A stretch of DNA of 64,000 bases from Roseomonas elaeocarpi (GTDB lineage Bacteria; Pseudomonadota; Alphaproteobacteria; Acetobacterales; Acetobacteraceae). The translations under genes and the position numbers were made by a program. The notes below the pieces were generated by a model. The model did no database searches. It was not told where the DNA came from and saw only the letters and a list, made by a program, of their open reading frames with translations. This document shows, piece by piece, positions 36,416-44,433 of this stretch; position 1 is the stretch's first letter, and each line of letters starts with the position of its first letter. The DNA lies in NCBI RefSeq assembly GCF_042433915.1, contig NZ_JBHLUN010000007.1, positions 124,001 through 188,000 on the forward strand, written 5' to 3'.

Positions 36416-36752
36416 GGGCGGCGGCTGGCGCGGCGCCGGGCGCGGCGTCGGGCCGGGCGGCGGGCTGCGGCGCGGTGCCGGGCTCGGCGGCCCCGGTGCG
36501 CGCGGCCCAGCGATAGGCCTGAAGCTCCTTGGCGCTGGGCAGCGAGGACTGGACCTTGCCGTCGCTGTCGCGGAACTCCATCACCAGCCGGTCAATCTCG
36601 GGGTCGAAGGTGATCTTCGGATTGGGCGAGAGCGGGGTGGCGGAGGGCGTGGCCGCCGCGGCCGTGGCCGGCTGCGCGGCGGGGGCCGTCAGGCTGCCGG
36701 CCGGTGCGACGGCGCTGCCCGCCGAAAGCCTGAGGGCGTCGAGCATGGTCAT
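36408..36752 (-). CDS. FlaG-like protein
   Basis: 114 residues. Ends are Ala/Pro-rich, but the centre ITFDPEIDRLVMEFRDSDGKVQSSLPSAKELQAYR resembles FlaG, which has a strand, then a D-G-(E/K)-V turn, then a Pro and a short helix. FlaG affects filament length in some bacteria. Ribosome site GGAGG directly before the ATG at 36752; a second ATG at 36746 has better spacing. A CtrA-like box lies 32-47 bases upstream, which supports membership in the flagellar regulon. It is convergent with and overlaps the DUF1217 gene. The family call is moderate because the similarity is short. Confidence 0.6.
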   Translation of the reverse strand: MTMLDALRLSAGSAVAPAGSLTAPAAQPATAAAATPSATPLSPNPKITFDPEIDRLVMEFRDSDGKVQSSLPSAKELQAYRWAARTGAAEPGTAPQPAARPDAAPGAAPAAALS

Positions 36753-36783
36753 GGACCTCCATGCCCATTGGCTCAGTTCGGGG

Positions 36784-36799
36784 TTGAGAAACCCTTAAC
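36784..36799 (-). promoter_or_regulatory. CtrA-like box upstream of the FlaG-like gene
   Basis: TTGA-GAAACCC-TTAAC on the plus strand has the CtrA spacing with one mismatch in the first half. It lies in the short gap between the FlaG-like gene and the next leftward gene, 32 bases before the FlaG-like start codon. Confidence 0.45.
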
Positions 36800-36823
36800 G
36801 ACCGGGCGTTGAGGCCGCCGCCT

Positions 36824-37897
36824 TCAGGCCGGGCGCCATCCCAGCCGGCGCGACAGCCAGTCGCGCCAGCACAGCACCGAGGGGGGCGCCGGCGCCAGCG
36901 AGGCCAGGGTGGCGGCGGCCTCGGCACCAACGAGGGGCTCGCCTTCGCCGGCCACCGGCTCGGCCTGCGCCGCTTCCCGCCAGCGGGTCGCTGCCTGGCG
37001 CCAGGCGGCCACGGTGTCGGCGGGGGTCAGGGCGGGCAGCATCAGCGCCGCCTGCAACTGCGCCGAACCCAGTGCGGCGGCGGCGGCCTCGCGCACCGGC
37101 TCCGTCAGCGACGGGAGAGCCGCCGGCCCCGCCGGGCCACCGTACCAGGGCGTCGCCCCCAGGCTGGCGGCCCTGGCCAGCACGTCGCGGCCGGTGAGCA
37201 GCACCGCATCCAGCGCGCGCGCGGCGAAGCCTGCTTCCGCGGTGACGTTCACGCCCCCCGCCGGCAGCGCGACCGGGGTGACCGACTGGCCCAGCGATTC
37301 GAGCAGCAGGATGGCGCCGCCCTCGGCGGAGTCCGGGCTGGGCAGGGCAAAGCGGAGGGGCGGGCGGTTCTGCCCCACCGGGACCGGCCCGCGCCCGGCG
37401 ATCAGCACCGGCTGCCAGGACAGGCAGAGCGGCGTCCAGCCGCCGAGGGTGTAGTTCGCGCGCTCGGAGCCCGACAGGGCGGCCATCGGCACGCTGCCCG
37501 GCATCACCAGCAGCAGCCGCCCGTCGCCCGCCGCGGTGGTGGCGAAGCGGTTGGCCGCGGTAACCCCGTCCGCCCCGCCCACGACGTTCAGCCGCGGCGC
37601 CGGGCCGCGGGTGCCGCGCTGCGCGAAGCGCTCGGCCCAGCGCGACGCGCCGCCGCCATCGGGGCCCGGCACCAGGAAGGTGGCACCGCCGAGGGTGGTC
37701 GCGGGAACAGCGCCGGGGACCGTCCCGGCGCCGGCTTCGGGGAGGGCTGCGGGGCTGGCACCCAGCGCCGTGCCGGGCGCGGCGCCCAGCAGCAGCCCGG
37801 CCGGGAGCCTCAGCGCGGCCCGCCGTCCGAGCAAGGACCGGGGCACGGGCCCGCCTGCGCTCCTTCCGGCCACGTGTCCTCCAGCCTTCGCCGCCAT
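36824..37897 (-). CDS. Putative exported binding protein, distantly TctC/Bug-like
   Basis: 357 residues. The N-terminus carries a twin-arginine-like signal (LLGRRAALRLPAGLLLGAAPG, about residues 22-42). The mature part suggests a two-lobed periplasmic binding protein of the TctC/Bug type: ATFLVPGPDGGGASRWAERFAQ matches the first strand and loop, NVVGGADGVTAANRFATTAAGDGRLLLVMPGS matches the G-x-G-G-xxA-DG-xLL pattern, and TPLCLSWQPVLIA follows. Similarity is weak and the sequence is very Ala/Gly-rich. No transporter membrane genes are adjacent, which is common for Bug proteins. Unknown exported protein is the safe alternative. Confidence 0.5.
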   Translation of the reverse strand: MAAKAGGHVAGRSAGGPVPRSLLGRRAALRLPAGLLLGAAPGTALGASPAALPEAGAGTVPGAVPATTLGGATFLVPGPDGGGASRWAERFAQRGTRGPAPRLNVVGGADGVTAANRFATTAAGDGRLLLVMPGSVPMAALSGSERANYTLGGWTPLCLSWQPVLIAGRGPVPVGQNRPPLRFALPSPDSAEGGAILLLESLGQSVTPVALPAGGVNVTAEAGFAARALDAVLLTGRDVLARAASLGATPWYGGPAGPAALPSLTEPVREAAAAALGSAQLQAALMLPALTPADTVAAWRQAATRWREAAQAEPVAGEGEPLVGAEAAATLASLAPAPPSVLCWRDWLSRRLGWRPA

Positions 37898-37919
37898 GGT
37901 TCTTGTCCGGTCGGCTCCC

Positions 37920-38474
37920 TCAGCTGTCGTAGCTCACGAGAACTTCACAGGGCACGTCAAGTCTTTCGCGCCCCTTGAGGAAGGTGAGCTCGATCAGCGC
38001 CGCGGCGGCCGGCACCTCGGCGCCCGCCTTGCGCAGCAGCTCGATGCCCGCCGCCATGGTGCCGCCGGTGGCCAGCAGGTCATCGAGGATCACCACCCGC
38101 TCGCCCGGGCGCACCGCGTCGGCCTGGATCTCGATGCGGTCGGTGCCGTATTCCAGCGCGTAGTCGAGGCCGATCGTGGCGCCGGGCAGCTTGCCGCGCT
38201 TGCGCAGCATCACGAAGCCCAGGCCCAGCTGCAGCGCCAGCGGCGCCGCCAGCAGGAAGCCGCGGCTCTCGATCCCGGCCAGCATCGTGGGCGCGTGGGG
38301 GCGGATGGCCTCGGCCATGCGGGCCACCGCCTCGTGCCAAGCGGGGCCGTGCCGCAGCAGGGTGGAGATGTCGTAGAAGAGGATCCCGGGCTTCGGAAAG
38401 TCGGGAACGCCGCGGATGTGCTGGCGCAGGTCCAGCGCCGTCGCCTCGTCGCGCGCTGGGGCAGGGTGATCCAT
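37920..38474 (-). CDS. apt: Adenine phosphoribosyltransferase
   Basis: 184 residues. Apt converts adenine and PRPP to AMP in purine salvage. The typical start LRQHIRGVPDFPKPGILFYDISTLL, AGIESRGFLLAAPLA, the hood segment VMLRKRGKLPG and the PRPP loop VVILDDLLATGGTM are all present, and the length is normal. It is a single gene 22 bases downstream of nothing coding on its own strand except the binding-like protein that follows it. Its upstream gap holds a repetitive stretch. Confidence 0.95.
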   Translation of the reverse strand: MDHPAPARDEATALDLRQHIRGVPDFPKPGILFYDISTLLRHGPAWHEAVARMAEAIRPHAPTMLAGIESRGFLLAAPLALQLGLGFVMLRKRGKLPGATIGLDYALEYGTDRIEIQADAVRPGERVVILDDLLATGGTMAAGIELLRKAGAEVPAAAALIELTFLKGRERLDVPCEVLVSYDS

Positions 38475-38578
38475 GGGCGGGCCGTCCTGTCGGGAAAAGG
38501 GCGGCGGAGCGCCCGGAATGGCGGAGCGCGGTTGCTAGACCGGATCGGGCGCGGCGTCACGTCCGGCACGGCCCGGAC

Positions 38579-38785
38579 CCGCCCGGGCGCAGGCCAGCCC
38601 GAAGCCAGCAGAGGCGGGAGCAGCACAGCCCGAAGCCAGGACAGTCCGAACCTCGGCCTACGCCAGGCTCAGGCCAAGCCGGGCCCAGGCAAAGCCAGGC
38701 ACAGGCCAGCCCAGGCTCAGGCCGCCCAGGCTCAAGCAGCTCAGGCTCAAGCAGCCCTGGATCCAGGCTTGCCCAGCACCTCCGG
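38579..38785. repeat. Degenerate short-period repeat upstream of apt (fills most of the 426-base gap)
   Basis: Variants of CCAGGCTCAGGCC and CAGGCTCAAGCAG recur many times between 38579 and 38785 (for example two CAGGCTCAAGCAG copies near 38726-38752). The reverse frame would read repeated L-x-EPG words, but I see no gene here. The rest of the gap (38475-38578 and 38786-38900) shows no clear feature beyond the apt and DUF2842 leaders. Confidence 0.7.
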
Positions 38786-38900
38786 CCCAGTTCGTGGGAT
38801 CGGGTGACGACCGGTTCCCACGAATCCCCGACACCCCCGCCGTTCCCCGTGGCCATCCTGCGGGGTTGAGACCGCCCGGCGCTTCGGGCATTGCACCGGC

Positions 38901-39089
38901 ATGAGACCGCGCGTCGCCTTTGCCACCGTCATCGGGCTGCTGGGACTGGCCGTGTACGTCGCGGCGGTGGTGACGCTGGGCGACCACCTGGTGAACCGGC
39001 ACTGGGCGCTCCAGGCGATCTACTACCTCGTGACCGGGATCGCCTGGGCCTTTCCGGTGGCCTCGCTGATGCGTTGGGCCGCCCGCTAG
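38901..39089 (+). CDS. DUF2842 small membrane protein
   Basis: 62 residues with two hydrophobic helices: VAFATVIGLLGLAVYVAAVV (about 5-24) and WALQAIYYLVTGIAWAFPVASLM (about 35-57). The pattern, including HW...YYLVTGIAW.FP...RW, matches DUF2842, a small inner-membrane protein family of alphaproteobacteria with no known role. It is a lone gene, convergent with the TorF porin. Confidence 0.8.
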   Translation: MRPRVAFATVIGLLGLAVYVAAVVTLGDHLVNRHWALQAIYYLVTGIAWAFPVASLMRWAAR

Positions 39090-39173
39090 GCGGCGCCGGG
39101 AGCAGCGGCAGGGCGCCGGCAGCCCCCGGCGCGTCCTGCCCGCGCCCGCCGGCCCGGCCGGCGAGGCGGCTCG

Positions 39174-39929
39174 TCAGAAGGTGTAGCTGGCGAAGACCAT
39201 GGCCCGGGCCTCGCAGATCTTCTGCCCGCCGCCGCAGCTCGATTTGCCGATGTTGGTGTCGAAGTAGCCCACGGTCAGCAGCACGCCGTAGAAGGGGCGC
39301 GACAACGTCACCGACCAGTTGTTGAAGTCCGGCAGGCCGAAGTTGCTGTTGCGGTCGATCCACTGCCGCCCGAAGCGCCCGGCCAGCGTCGCGTCGTAGG
39401 GCAGCTTCGCTTCCAGCCCGCCCTCGAGGTAGTAGCCGTTCTTCGAGTTCAGCTGGAAATCCGGCGAGTAGTAGAACGAGGCCAGCGCCTTGATCGGCTC
39501 CAGCTCGTAGGCGAGCTTGGCCGCCAGCTCGACGTAGTTCAGCCCGAGGCCGCCGCCGGTGCTCTTGTTGTAGCCCGGGTAGGTGTACCAGACGGCGCCC
39601 GTGTCCACCGACAACCCGCCGAAGGTCGTGCGCCAGCCGCCCAGCAGGTCGAGCTCCTGCCGCGCGTCCAGCCCCCGGAACGCCACGTTGGAGGCGAAGG
39701 CGCCGACGTAGAAGCCGCTGTCGTGCTGCACGTCCACGGTGCCCTGGATCGCCGGGCGGTCGCGCGTCTGGCTGACGCCGCGGAACAGGTAGTCGCTCGA
39801 CAGCGTCGGGGTGAGGTTGATGGTCAGGCCGGGGTCTTCCAGCTTGATCTGGGCTTCTGCCTTTCCGGCAACGATGCTGCTCAACACAAGGGCGAACCCT
39901 GCCAGCAGCATGGTCAGTTCTTTGCGCAT
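39174..39929 (-). CDS. TorF-family putative outer-membrane porin
   Basis: 251 residues. The signal peptide (residues 1-26, LLAGFALVLSSIVAGKAEA) precedes a beta-barrel. The motif LTPTLSSDYLFRGVSQTRDRPAIQGTVDVQHDSGFYVG is typical of TorF / Gcw_chp proteins. Alternating strands run to a C-terminal aromatic residue (FASYTF), the signal for outer-membrane insertion. The substrate is unknown. It is a lone gene; a short GC hairpin without T-run (39147-39163) lies after the stop. Confidence 0.85.
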   Translation of the reverse strand: MRKELTMLLAGFALVLSSIVAGKAEAQIKLEDPGLTINLTPTLSSDYLFRGVSQTRDRPAIQGTVDVQHDSGFYVGAFASNVAFRGLDARQELDLLGGWRTTFGGLSVDTGAVWYTYPGYNKSTGGGLGLNYVELAAKLAYELEPIKALASFYYSPDFQLNSKNGYYLEGGLEAKLPYDATLAGRFGRQWIDRNSNFGLPDFNNWSVTLSRPFYGVLLTVGYFDTNIGKSSCGGGQKICEARAMVFASYTF

Positions 39930-40089
39930 TCAGTTCGTTTCCCTGGGCGCACGACAGTGCGCCGCAGCAAACCTTCAGCAAGCAGCGTGCAGCCCTGGAC
40001 TGGCCGGGGAGGCGCCGCGCGAAGTCCCTAACCTATGTTGCGGAATAGCCACAGCTGGCGCGTTCCCGCCGCGTGGCGGCGCGCGCAAG

Positions 40090-40118
40090 AAAAAAGCCCC
40101 AGGTTTCCCGTGGGGCTT
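40090..40118 (-). terminator. Rho-independent terminator of tRNA-Pro
   Basis: On the minus strand AAGCCCCA, a nine-base loop and TGGGGCTT form an eight-pair stem followed by a T-run (A-run 40090-40095 on the plus strand). It lies 13 bases after the tRNA 3' end. Confidence 0.88.
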
Positions 40119-40130
40119 GCTTCGCTTGAA

Positions 40131-40207
40131 TGGTCGGAGCGAGAGGATTCGAACCTCCGGCCCCTGCGTCCCGAACACAGTGCTCTACCAGGCTGAGCTA
40201 CGCTCCG
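40131..40207 (-). tRNA. tRNA-Pro (anticodon CGG)
   Basis: 77 bases with CCA encoded. The acceptor stem CGGAGCG pairs with CGCTCCG. The D arm is GCTCAGCCTGGTAGAGC. The anticodon arm is CTGTG-TTCGGGA-CGCAG with anticodon CGG, and the T arm contains GGTTCGAATCC. All four arms fold and the invariant T-loop is intact. It reads CCG, a favoured proline codon in this GC-rich genome. Confidence 0.96.
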
Positions 40208-40352
40208 ACACAGCCGCAGTTCCCTGCGGTGGCGGCCTCATAGCGCCCTCCTGCCGTGCCGGCAAGGGCACCTGCGCAAACTCCGTGGCAACTTGCGCGC
40301 TGTCCGTGTCGCCGCGCTAAGCTCCAGGCGGCATCCACGGGGAAGCGAGTGC

Positions 40353-40814
40353 ATGAGAACACGATGGTTGGCGACCGCGGCGGCGCTGGCACTGCTGGTG
40401 GGCCTGGGTGATGCCCTGGCCCAGGCAAGCGGCGGCGCTCCCGCCCCCGGCGACGCGATCGCCGCGCGCAAGACCGCGATGAAGACGATGCAGGGTGACA
40501 TCGAGGCCATCAAGAAGATCCTCGACGCCGGCGGCAGCCCGTCCGAGGCGGCACCGCGAGCGGCCGAGATCCACCAGCAGCTCACCAACGTGCCCGCGCT
40601 CTTCCCGGCCGGTTCGGAACAGGGCGACACCAAGGCGCTGCCCGCGGTCTGGAGCGACCGCGCCGGCTTCGAGCGGGCCTCCGCCAATGCCCTGGCGGCG
40701 TCGGAGAAGCTCCAGGCCACCCTGGCCTCCGGCGATGCCGGCGCCAGCGCCACCGCCTTCCGGGAAATGGGCGCGGCCTGCGGCGGCTGCCACCGCAACT
40801 ATCGCGGCCGCTGA
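40353..40814 (+). CDS. Cytochrome c' type protein
   Basis: 153 residues. The signal peptide (about 1-24, LATAAALALLVGLGDALAQ) directs it to the periplasm. Four predicted amphipathic helices follow, and the single haem site CGGCH lies 12 residues from the C-terminus (GAACGGCHRNYRGR). This late CxxCH position and helical content are the mark of cytochrome c', often linked to nitric oxide binding or electron transfer. It faces a convergent cytochrome b561-type gene, a common genomic partner. The ATG at 40353 is chosen because the signal peptide starts there. Confidence 0.88.
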   Translation: MRTRWLATAAALALLVGLGDALAQASGGAPAPGDAIAARKTAMKTMQGDIEAIKKILDAGGSPSEAAPRAAEIHQQLTNVPALFPAGSEQGDTKALPAVWSDRAGFERASANALAASEKLQATLASGDAGASATAFREMGAACGGCHRNYRGR

Positions 40815-40854
40815 GCCGGCCGGGCGTGGGCGCTCCGTGACGCGGGGCGCCCAC

Positions 40855-40930
40855 GCTGCCGGCCGGACATCGCCCGGCCGAACACTGCTCAGCTGAACAC
40901 CGCCCAACTGAACATCACCCTGCCGGGCAC
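40855..40930. repeat. Degenerate repeat between cytochrome genes
   Basis: Words like CGGCCGAACACTGCTCAG, CTGAACACCGCCCAA and CTGAACATCACCCTG follow each other with a period of about 15-18 bases, between the convergent cytochrome c' and cytochrome b genes. Confidence 0.55.
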
Positions 40931-40938
40931 CGGGCGCG

Positions 40939-41814
40939 TCACCCCAGCCGGCTGACCCACCACACCAGCAGCGCCGCGCAAGCCAGCAGCGCGGCACCCA
41001 GCGCCGGGTGGCCGAGCCGGGGTGCCCGGGCCGCGAATCCGGCCGGCAGCCGCTTCACCCCGGTGACCATCGGCCGCACCAGATCCTGCCCCTTCAGCAC
41101 GGCGTAGAGCACCACCACCAGCACGTGCAGCGCCGCCGCCCCCGCGATCACCCAGAACACCGTCCGGTGTATCGAATCCGCGAGATCGCTCGCATCCCCG
41201 CTGACGTGCGGCGCCAGCGGCCCGTGCGTCGTCACCTGGTCGTCCGACATCAGCCCGGTCACGGTCTGCACGATCAGCAGCCCCAACAGCACCAGCACCA
41301 TCCAGCCGCCGGCGGCGTTGTGCCCGAGCTCCGTATCGGCTTCCCGCCGCGTCATGTGCCGCAGGTGCCCCAGCGCCTCGAGCGGCGAGCGCAGGAAGCG
41401 CGTGAAGCGCGCGGTGTCGGAGCCGACGAAGCCCCACACCACCCGGAAGATCACCAGCGTCAGGATGGTGAAGCCCGACAGCAGGTGCCAGTCCATGCGG
41501 TAGCTCCAGGCCGTCCACCAGGAAAACGGCACCAGCACCGCGATGGCCCAGTGCACGAGCCGGATCCATCCGTCCCAGACCCGCACGGGCACCTTCGCCT
41601 CCCGGCCGCCGGTCGCGGGGGAGGGACCCCCACCGGGGCTGCCCCTGTCAGCGTTATCCGTGTCAGCGGTGCCCCTTGCAGTGGCACTCCTGTCAGCGGC
41701 ACCGGTACCCGGGCCGCCCGTGTCGGCGGCGCCCGTTCCCGGGTGTCCTGAGGCCTGGCTGCCCGGCGCCAGGCTGTCCGGGATCTGGGCGCTGGTGGTG
41801 CTGGATCGCGACAT
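40939..41814 (-). CDS. Cytochrome b561-type membrane protein
   Basis: About 291 residues. Four membrane helices with haem-ligand histidines are visible: WIRLVHWAIAVLVPFSWWTAW, WHLLSGFTILTLVIFRVVWG, GGWMVLVLLGLLIVQTVTGL and HRTVFWVIAGAAALHVLVVVLY, and a last hydrophobic segment follows near the C-terminus. This is the bacterial cytochrome b561 / Ni-hydrogenase b-type fold, passing electrons from quinol to a periplasmic cytochrome c. The first 85 residues are a low-complexity run of Gly/Thr/Ala/Asp words encoded by degenerate DNA repeats (41633-41765) and are not part of the family. ATG at 41832 is an alternative start. Confidence 0.82.
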   Translation of the reverse strand: MSRSSTTSAQIPDSLAPGSQASGHPGTGAADTGGPGTGAADRSATARGTADTDNADRGSPGGGPSPATGGREAKVPVRVWDGWIRLVHWAIAVLVPFSWWTAWSYRMDWHLLSGFTILTLVIFRVVWGFVGSDTARFTRFLRSPLEALGHLRHMTRREADTELGHNAAGGWMVLVLLGLLIVQTVTGLMSDDQVTTHGPLAPHVSGDASDLADSIHRTVFWVIAGAAALHVLVVVLYAVLKGQDLVRPMVTGVKRLPAGFAARAPRLGHPALGAALLACAALLVWWVSRLG

Positions 41815-42011
41815 CGGCCGGTGGTTCCCCATGCCTCGGCGTGGCGGACGACGCGCCCGACGCCGCGCGCAATCTGCCGGGCGCCGGGCCCCGGGGGCAA
41901 GCGGCACGACGGGCCGGCGAGGGACCCCGGCCGCCGGCCGGCGGGGCGGACCTTGCGTGGCCGAAATGTGGACTTGCCGCCGGGGGCGGACGGGCTCTAG
42001 TGACGCGTCGC

Positions 42012-43202
42012 ATGAACACTGCGACCCGCGCGTCCGTCCTGCTCGTGCCGCTCGTGCTGGCGGCGGGCGCGGCGTGGCTGCTGCGCGGCCCCGGCACCCC
42101 GTCGCAGGCCCCGGTGCCCGGCCTGCCGGGCACGACCGCGCCGGGGATGCCCCCGGCCGGCACGGCGCTGCCGGGATCGGCCTCGCCCGGTGCCGATACC
42201 GCCCGGGGCAACGCAACCGCCGGCGCCGCGCAGCCCGCCGCCGCCCGTGCCCCGCGCCTGCCGAGCTTCGACGTGGTCCGGCTCGGCGCGCGCGGCACGC
42301 TGGTGGTGGCCGGCCGCGCGGAAGCGGGCTCCGAGGTGGGCTTGCGCGAAGGCACGCGCGAGCTCGGCCGCAGCCGCGTGGATGCGCGCGGCGAATGGGT
42401 CATCCTGCCCGAGGCCGCGCTGGCGCCCGGCGCGCACGAGCTGTCCCTCCGCTCCACGCTGCCCGACGGGCGGGAGGTGGAGGGCGCCGACACGGTGCTG
42501 GTGCGCGTGCCCGACCCCGCGCCGGCGGTGGCCGGAACCGCGCCGCCGCCCGCGGGCACCGGCCCCGCCGAGGCGTCGCAGCCGCTGGTGCTGGTTCTGC
42601 CGCGCAACCCGGGTGCCGCGCCGCGCCTCCTCGGCAACAACACCGCGCCGGATGGGGCGCCACCGGGTGCCGTCCCACCGGGCGGAGCGGCGGGCGGTGC
42701 CGCGGCCGGCAACACGCCCACCGCGGGCGCCCGGACCCCGCTGGCGGTGGATGTTCTCGACTACGACGACAGCGGCACCATGCGCTTTTCCGGCGCCGCT
42801 CCGCCGGGCGCGCGCCTGCGCCTTTACGCCGACGACGTGCCGCTGGGCGAGGCGCAGGCCGACAGCACCGGCCGCTGGACCCTGTCGCCCAACCCCGCGC
42901 CGGCCGAGGGGCGCCACACCCTGCGCGTGGACCAGCTTGGCCGCAGCGGTGCCGTGGCGGCGCGCGTCGCCGTGCCGTTCCAGCGCGACCACCTGCCGCC
43001 CGGCGCGCTGCATGACGGGCAGGTGGTGGTGCAGCCCGGCAACAACCTTTGGCGCCTGGCCCGCGCGGCCTACGGCCAGGGCATCCGCTACACCGTGATC
43101 TTCGCCGCCAACCGGGCGCAGATCCGCGACCCGGGCCGGATCTACCCCGGTCAGGTGCTGGGCGTGCCCTCCAGCCCGGCGGCCGAGAGCCGGTCCAGGT
43201 AG
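42012..43202 (+). CDS. LysM-domain protein with N-terminal membrane anchor
   Basis: 396 residues. A hydrophobic N-terminal segment (ASVLLVPLVLAAGAAWLL, about 7-24) anchors or exports it. A Pro/Gly/Ala-rich linker follows, then an Ig-like segment (VVAGRAEAGSEVGLREGTREL) and a second one after about 240 (MRFSGAAPPGARLRLYADD). The end carries a LysM domain (VVQPGNNLWRLARAAYGQGIRYTVIFAANRAQIRDPGRIYPGQVLGVP, described in outline), which binds peptidoglycan. This architecture occurs in alphaproteobacterial cell-wall proteins of unknown role. Its last 52 bases overlap a convergent gene. Confidence 0.8.
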   Translation: MNTATRASVLLVPLVLAAGAAWLLRGPGTPSQAPVPGLPGTTAPGMPPAGTALPGSASPGADTARGNATAGAAQPAAARAPRLPSFDVVRLGARGTLVVAGRAEAGSEVGLREGTRELGRSRVDARGEWVILPEAALAPGAHELSLRSTLPDGREVEGADTVLVRVPDPAPAVAGTAPPPAGTGPAEASQPLVLVLPRNPGAAPRLLGNNTAPDGAPPGAVPPGGAAGGAAAGNTPTAGARTPLAVDVLDYDDSGTMRFSGAAPPGARLRLYADDVPLGEAQADSTGRWTLSPNPAPAEGRHTLRVDQLGRSGAVAARVAVPFQRDHLPPGALHDGQVVVQPGNNLWRLARAAYGQGIRYTVIFAANRAQIRDPGRIYPGQVLGVPSSPAAESRSR

Positions 43203-43570
43203 GGATCGAGCGCCAGCGCGAAGCGCACCATCTCCGCGATCAGCCGGGTCGCGGTGGGCGCCTCCACCGCGCGCGCGGCATCCAGCCACAGCGCGTGCGA
43301 GGGCGACAGCGACAGCGTCCAGTCCGGCGGCAGGTCGCGCGGCAGGGCGTCGATCGCCCGGATCACCGCGCCGCGCCGCTCGGCGGCGGACACGGTGGAG
43401 GGGATCTCCCCCGCCCTGGCCGAAAGCTCCAGCCCCTTGGGCCCCAGCACCGCGGTGCAGTCGTGGCCGCGCCAGCGGAAGCGCAGCGCCGGGCGCTCCT
43501 GCGGCCGGTGCGGGCGCAGCCGGCCGCGCCGGTCCACCACGAAGCCGCCGATCTGCAGCGCGGGGTCCAT
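43151..43570 (-). CDS. Hypothetical protein
   Basis: 139 residues from the ATG at 43570 (MDPALQIGGF). I do not recognise the family. The sequence has a stretch of strands (RFRWRGHDCTAVLGPKGLELSARAG) and two helices (VSAAERRGAVIRAIDAL and a C-terminal WLDAARAVEAPTATRLIAEMVRFALALDPYLDRL), so it looks like a real compact domain. Start codons further upstream (43642 or 43645) add residues with atypical codons and no ribosome site. It is divergent from psd, and its 3' end overlaps the LysM gene by 52 bases. Confidence 0.55.
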   Translation of the reverse strand: MDPALQIGGFVVDRRGRLRPHRPQERPALRFRWRGHDCTAVLGPKGLELSARAGEIPSTVSAAERRGAVIRAIDALPRDLPPDWTLSLSPSHALWLDAARAVEAPTATRLIAEMVRFALALDPYLDRLSAAGLEGTPST

Positions 43571-43694
43571 CGGATCGCCCGCTGCCGCGTTCACACCGTG
43601 AATCGCCCCGGGAATCACCCCGGGGGACGCTCTGTTGTCCATCATGGCGGCAGGGTTGTCCGGGAAGGATGAACAGTGTGATAAGCGGACCATC

Positions 43695-44426
43695 ATGTCC
43701 CTGATCCAAAGCGTGAAGATGGTGCTGGCGCCGCCGCACCCGGCCGGCAAGCCGTTCATCTATGTCGGCCTCGGCGTTGCCGTGCTGGGCGGGCTCTTCG
43801 TCAGCCAGTGGGTGGGCTGGATCGGCCTGATCTTCACCGCCTTCTGCCTGTACTTCTTCCGCGATCCGGAGCGCGTGCCGCCGCCGAGGCCGGGGCTGAT
43901 GATCGCGCCCGCCGACGGCACGGTGGTCTCGGTGATGCCCGCCGTGCCGCCGCCGGACCTCAACCTGGGCGACACCCCGCGCTGGCGCGTCGCGATCTTC
44001 CTGTCGGTGCTCAACGTCCACGTGAACCGCTCGCCCGCCGACGGCGTGGTGACGCGCGTGGCCTATCGCCCGGGCAAGTTCCTCAACGCCAGCCTCGACA
44101 AGGCCAGCGACGACAACGAGCGCAACGCGCTCGCCATGCGGCTCGAGGACGGGCGGGAGATCGCGGTGGTGCAGATCGCCGGCCTGATCGCGCGCCGCAT
44201 CCTGTGCGACGTGCGCGAAGGCTCGCGCCTCCATGCCGGCGACCGCTTCGGCATCATCCGCTTCGGCAGCCGCACCGACCTCTACCTGCCGGTCGGCGTG
44301 CAGCCGCTGGTGGCGGTGGGCCAGACCATGACCGGTGGTGAGACCGTGATTGCCGACCTGCGCCTCCCCGTGGCGGCCCCGGTGGCGGCGGGCGTCGATC
44401 CGGACGTGACCTCGGGCGTCGGGTGA
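43695..44426 (+). CDS. psd: Phosphatidylserine decarboxylase proenzyme
   Basis: 243 residues. It makes phosphatidylethanolamine from phosphatidylserine at the inner membrane. A hydrophobic N-terminal segment (IYVGLGVAVLGGLFVSQWVGWIGLIFTAFCLYFF) is followed by FRDPER, IAPADGTV, VNRSPADGVV and the self-cleavage site RFGSR (Gly-Ser), where the pyruvoyl group forms. The short length fits the small Psd class common in alphaproteobacteria. It is followed by pssA seven bases later, giving the two-step PE pathway as an operon. Confidence 0.93.
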   Translation: MSLIQSVKMVLAPPHPAGKPFIYVGLGVAVLGGLFVSQWVGWIGLIFTAFCLYFFRDPERVPPPRPGLMIAPADGTVVSVMPAVPPPDLNLGDTPRWRVAIFLSVLNVHVNRSPADGVVTRVAYRPGKFLNASLDKASDDNERNALAMRLEDGREIAVVQIAGLIARRILCDVREGSRLHAGDRFGIIRFGSRTDLYLPVGVQPLVAVGQTMTGGETVIADLRLPVAAPVAAGVDPDVTSGVG

Positions 44427-44433
44427 GCCGCCG

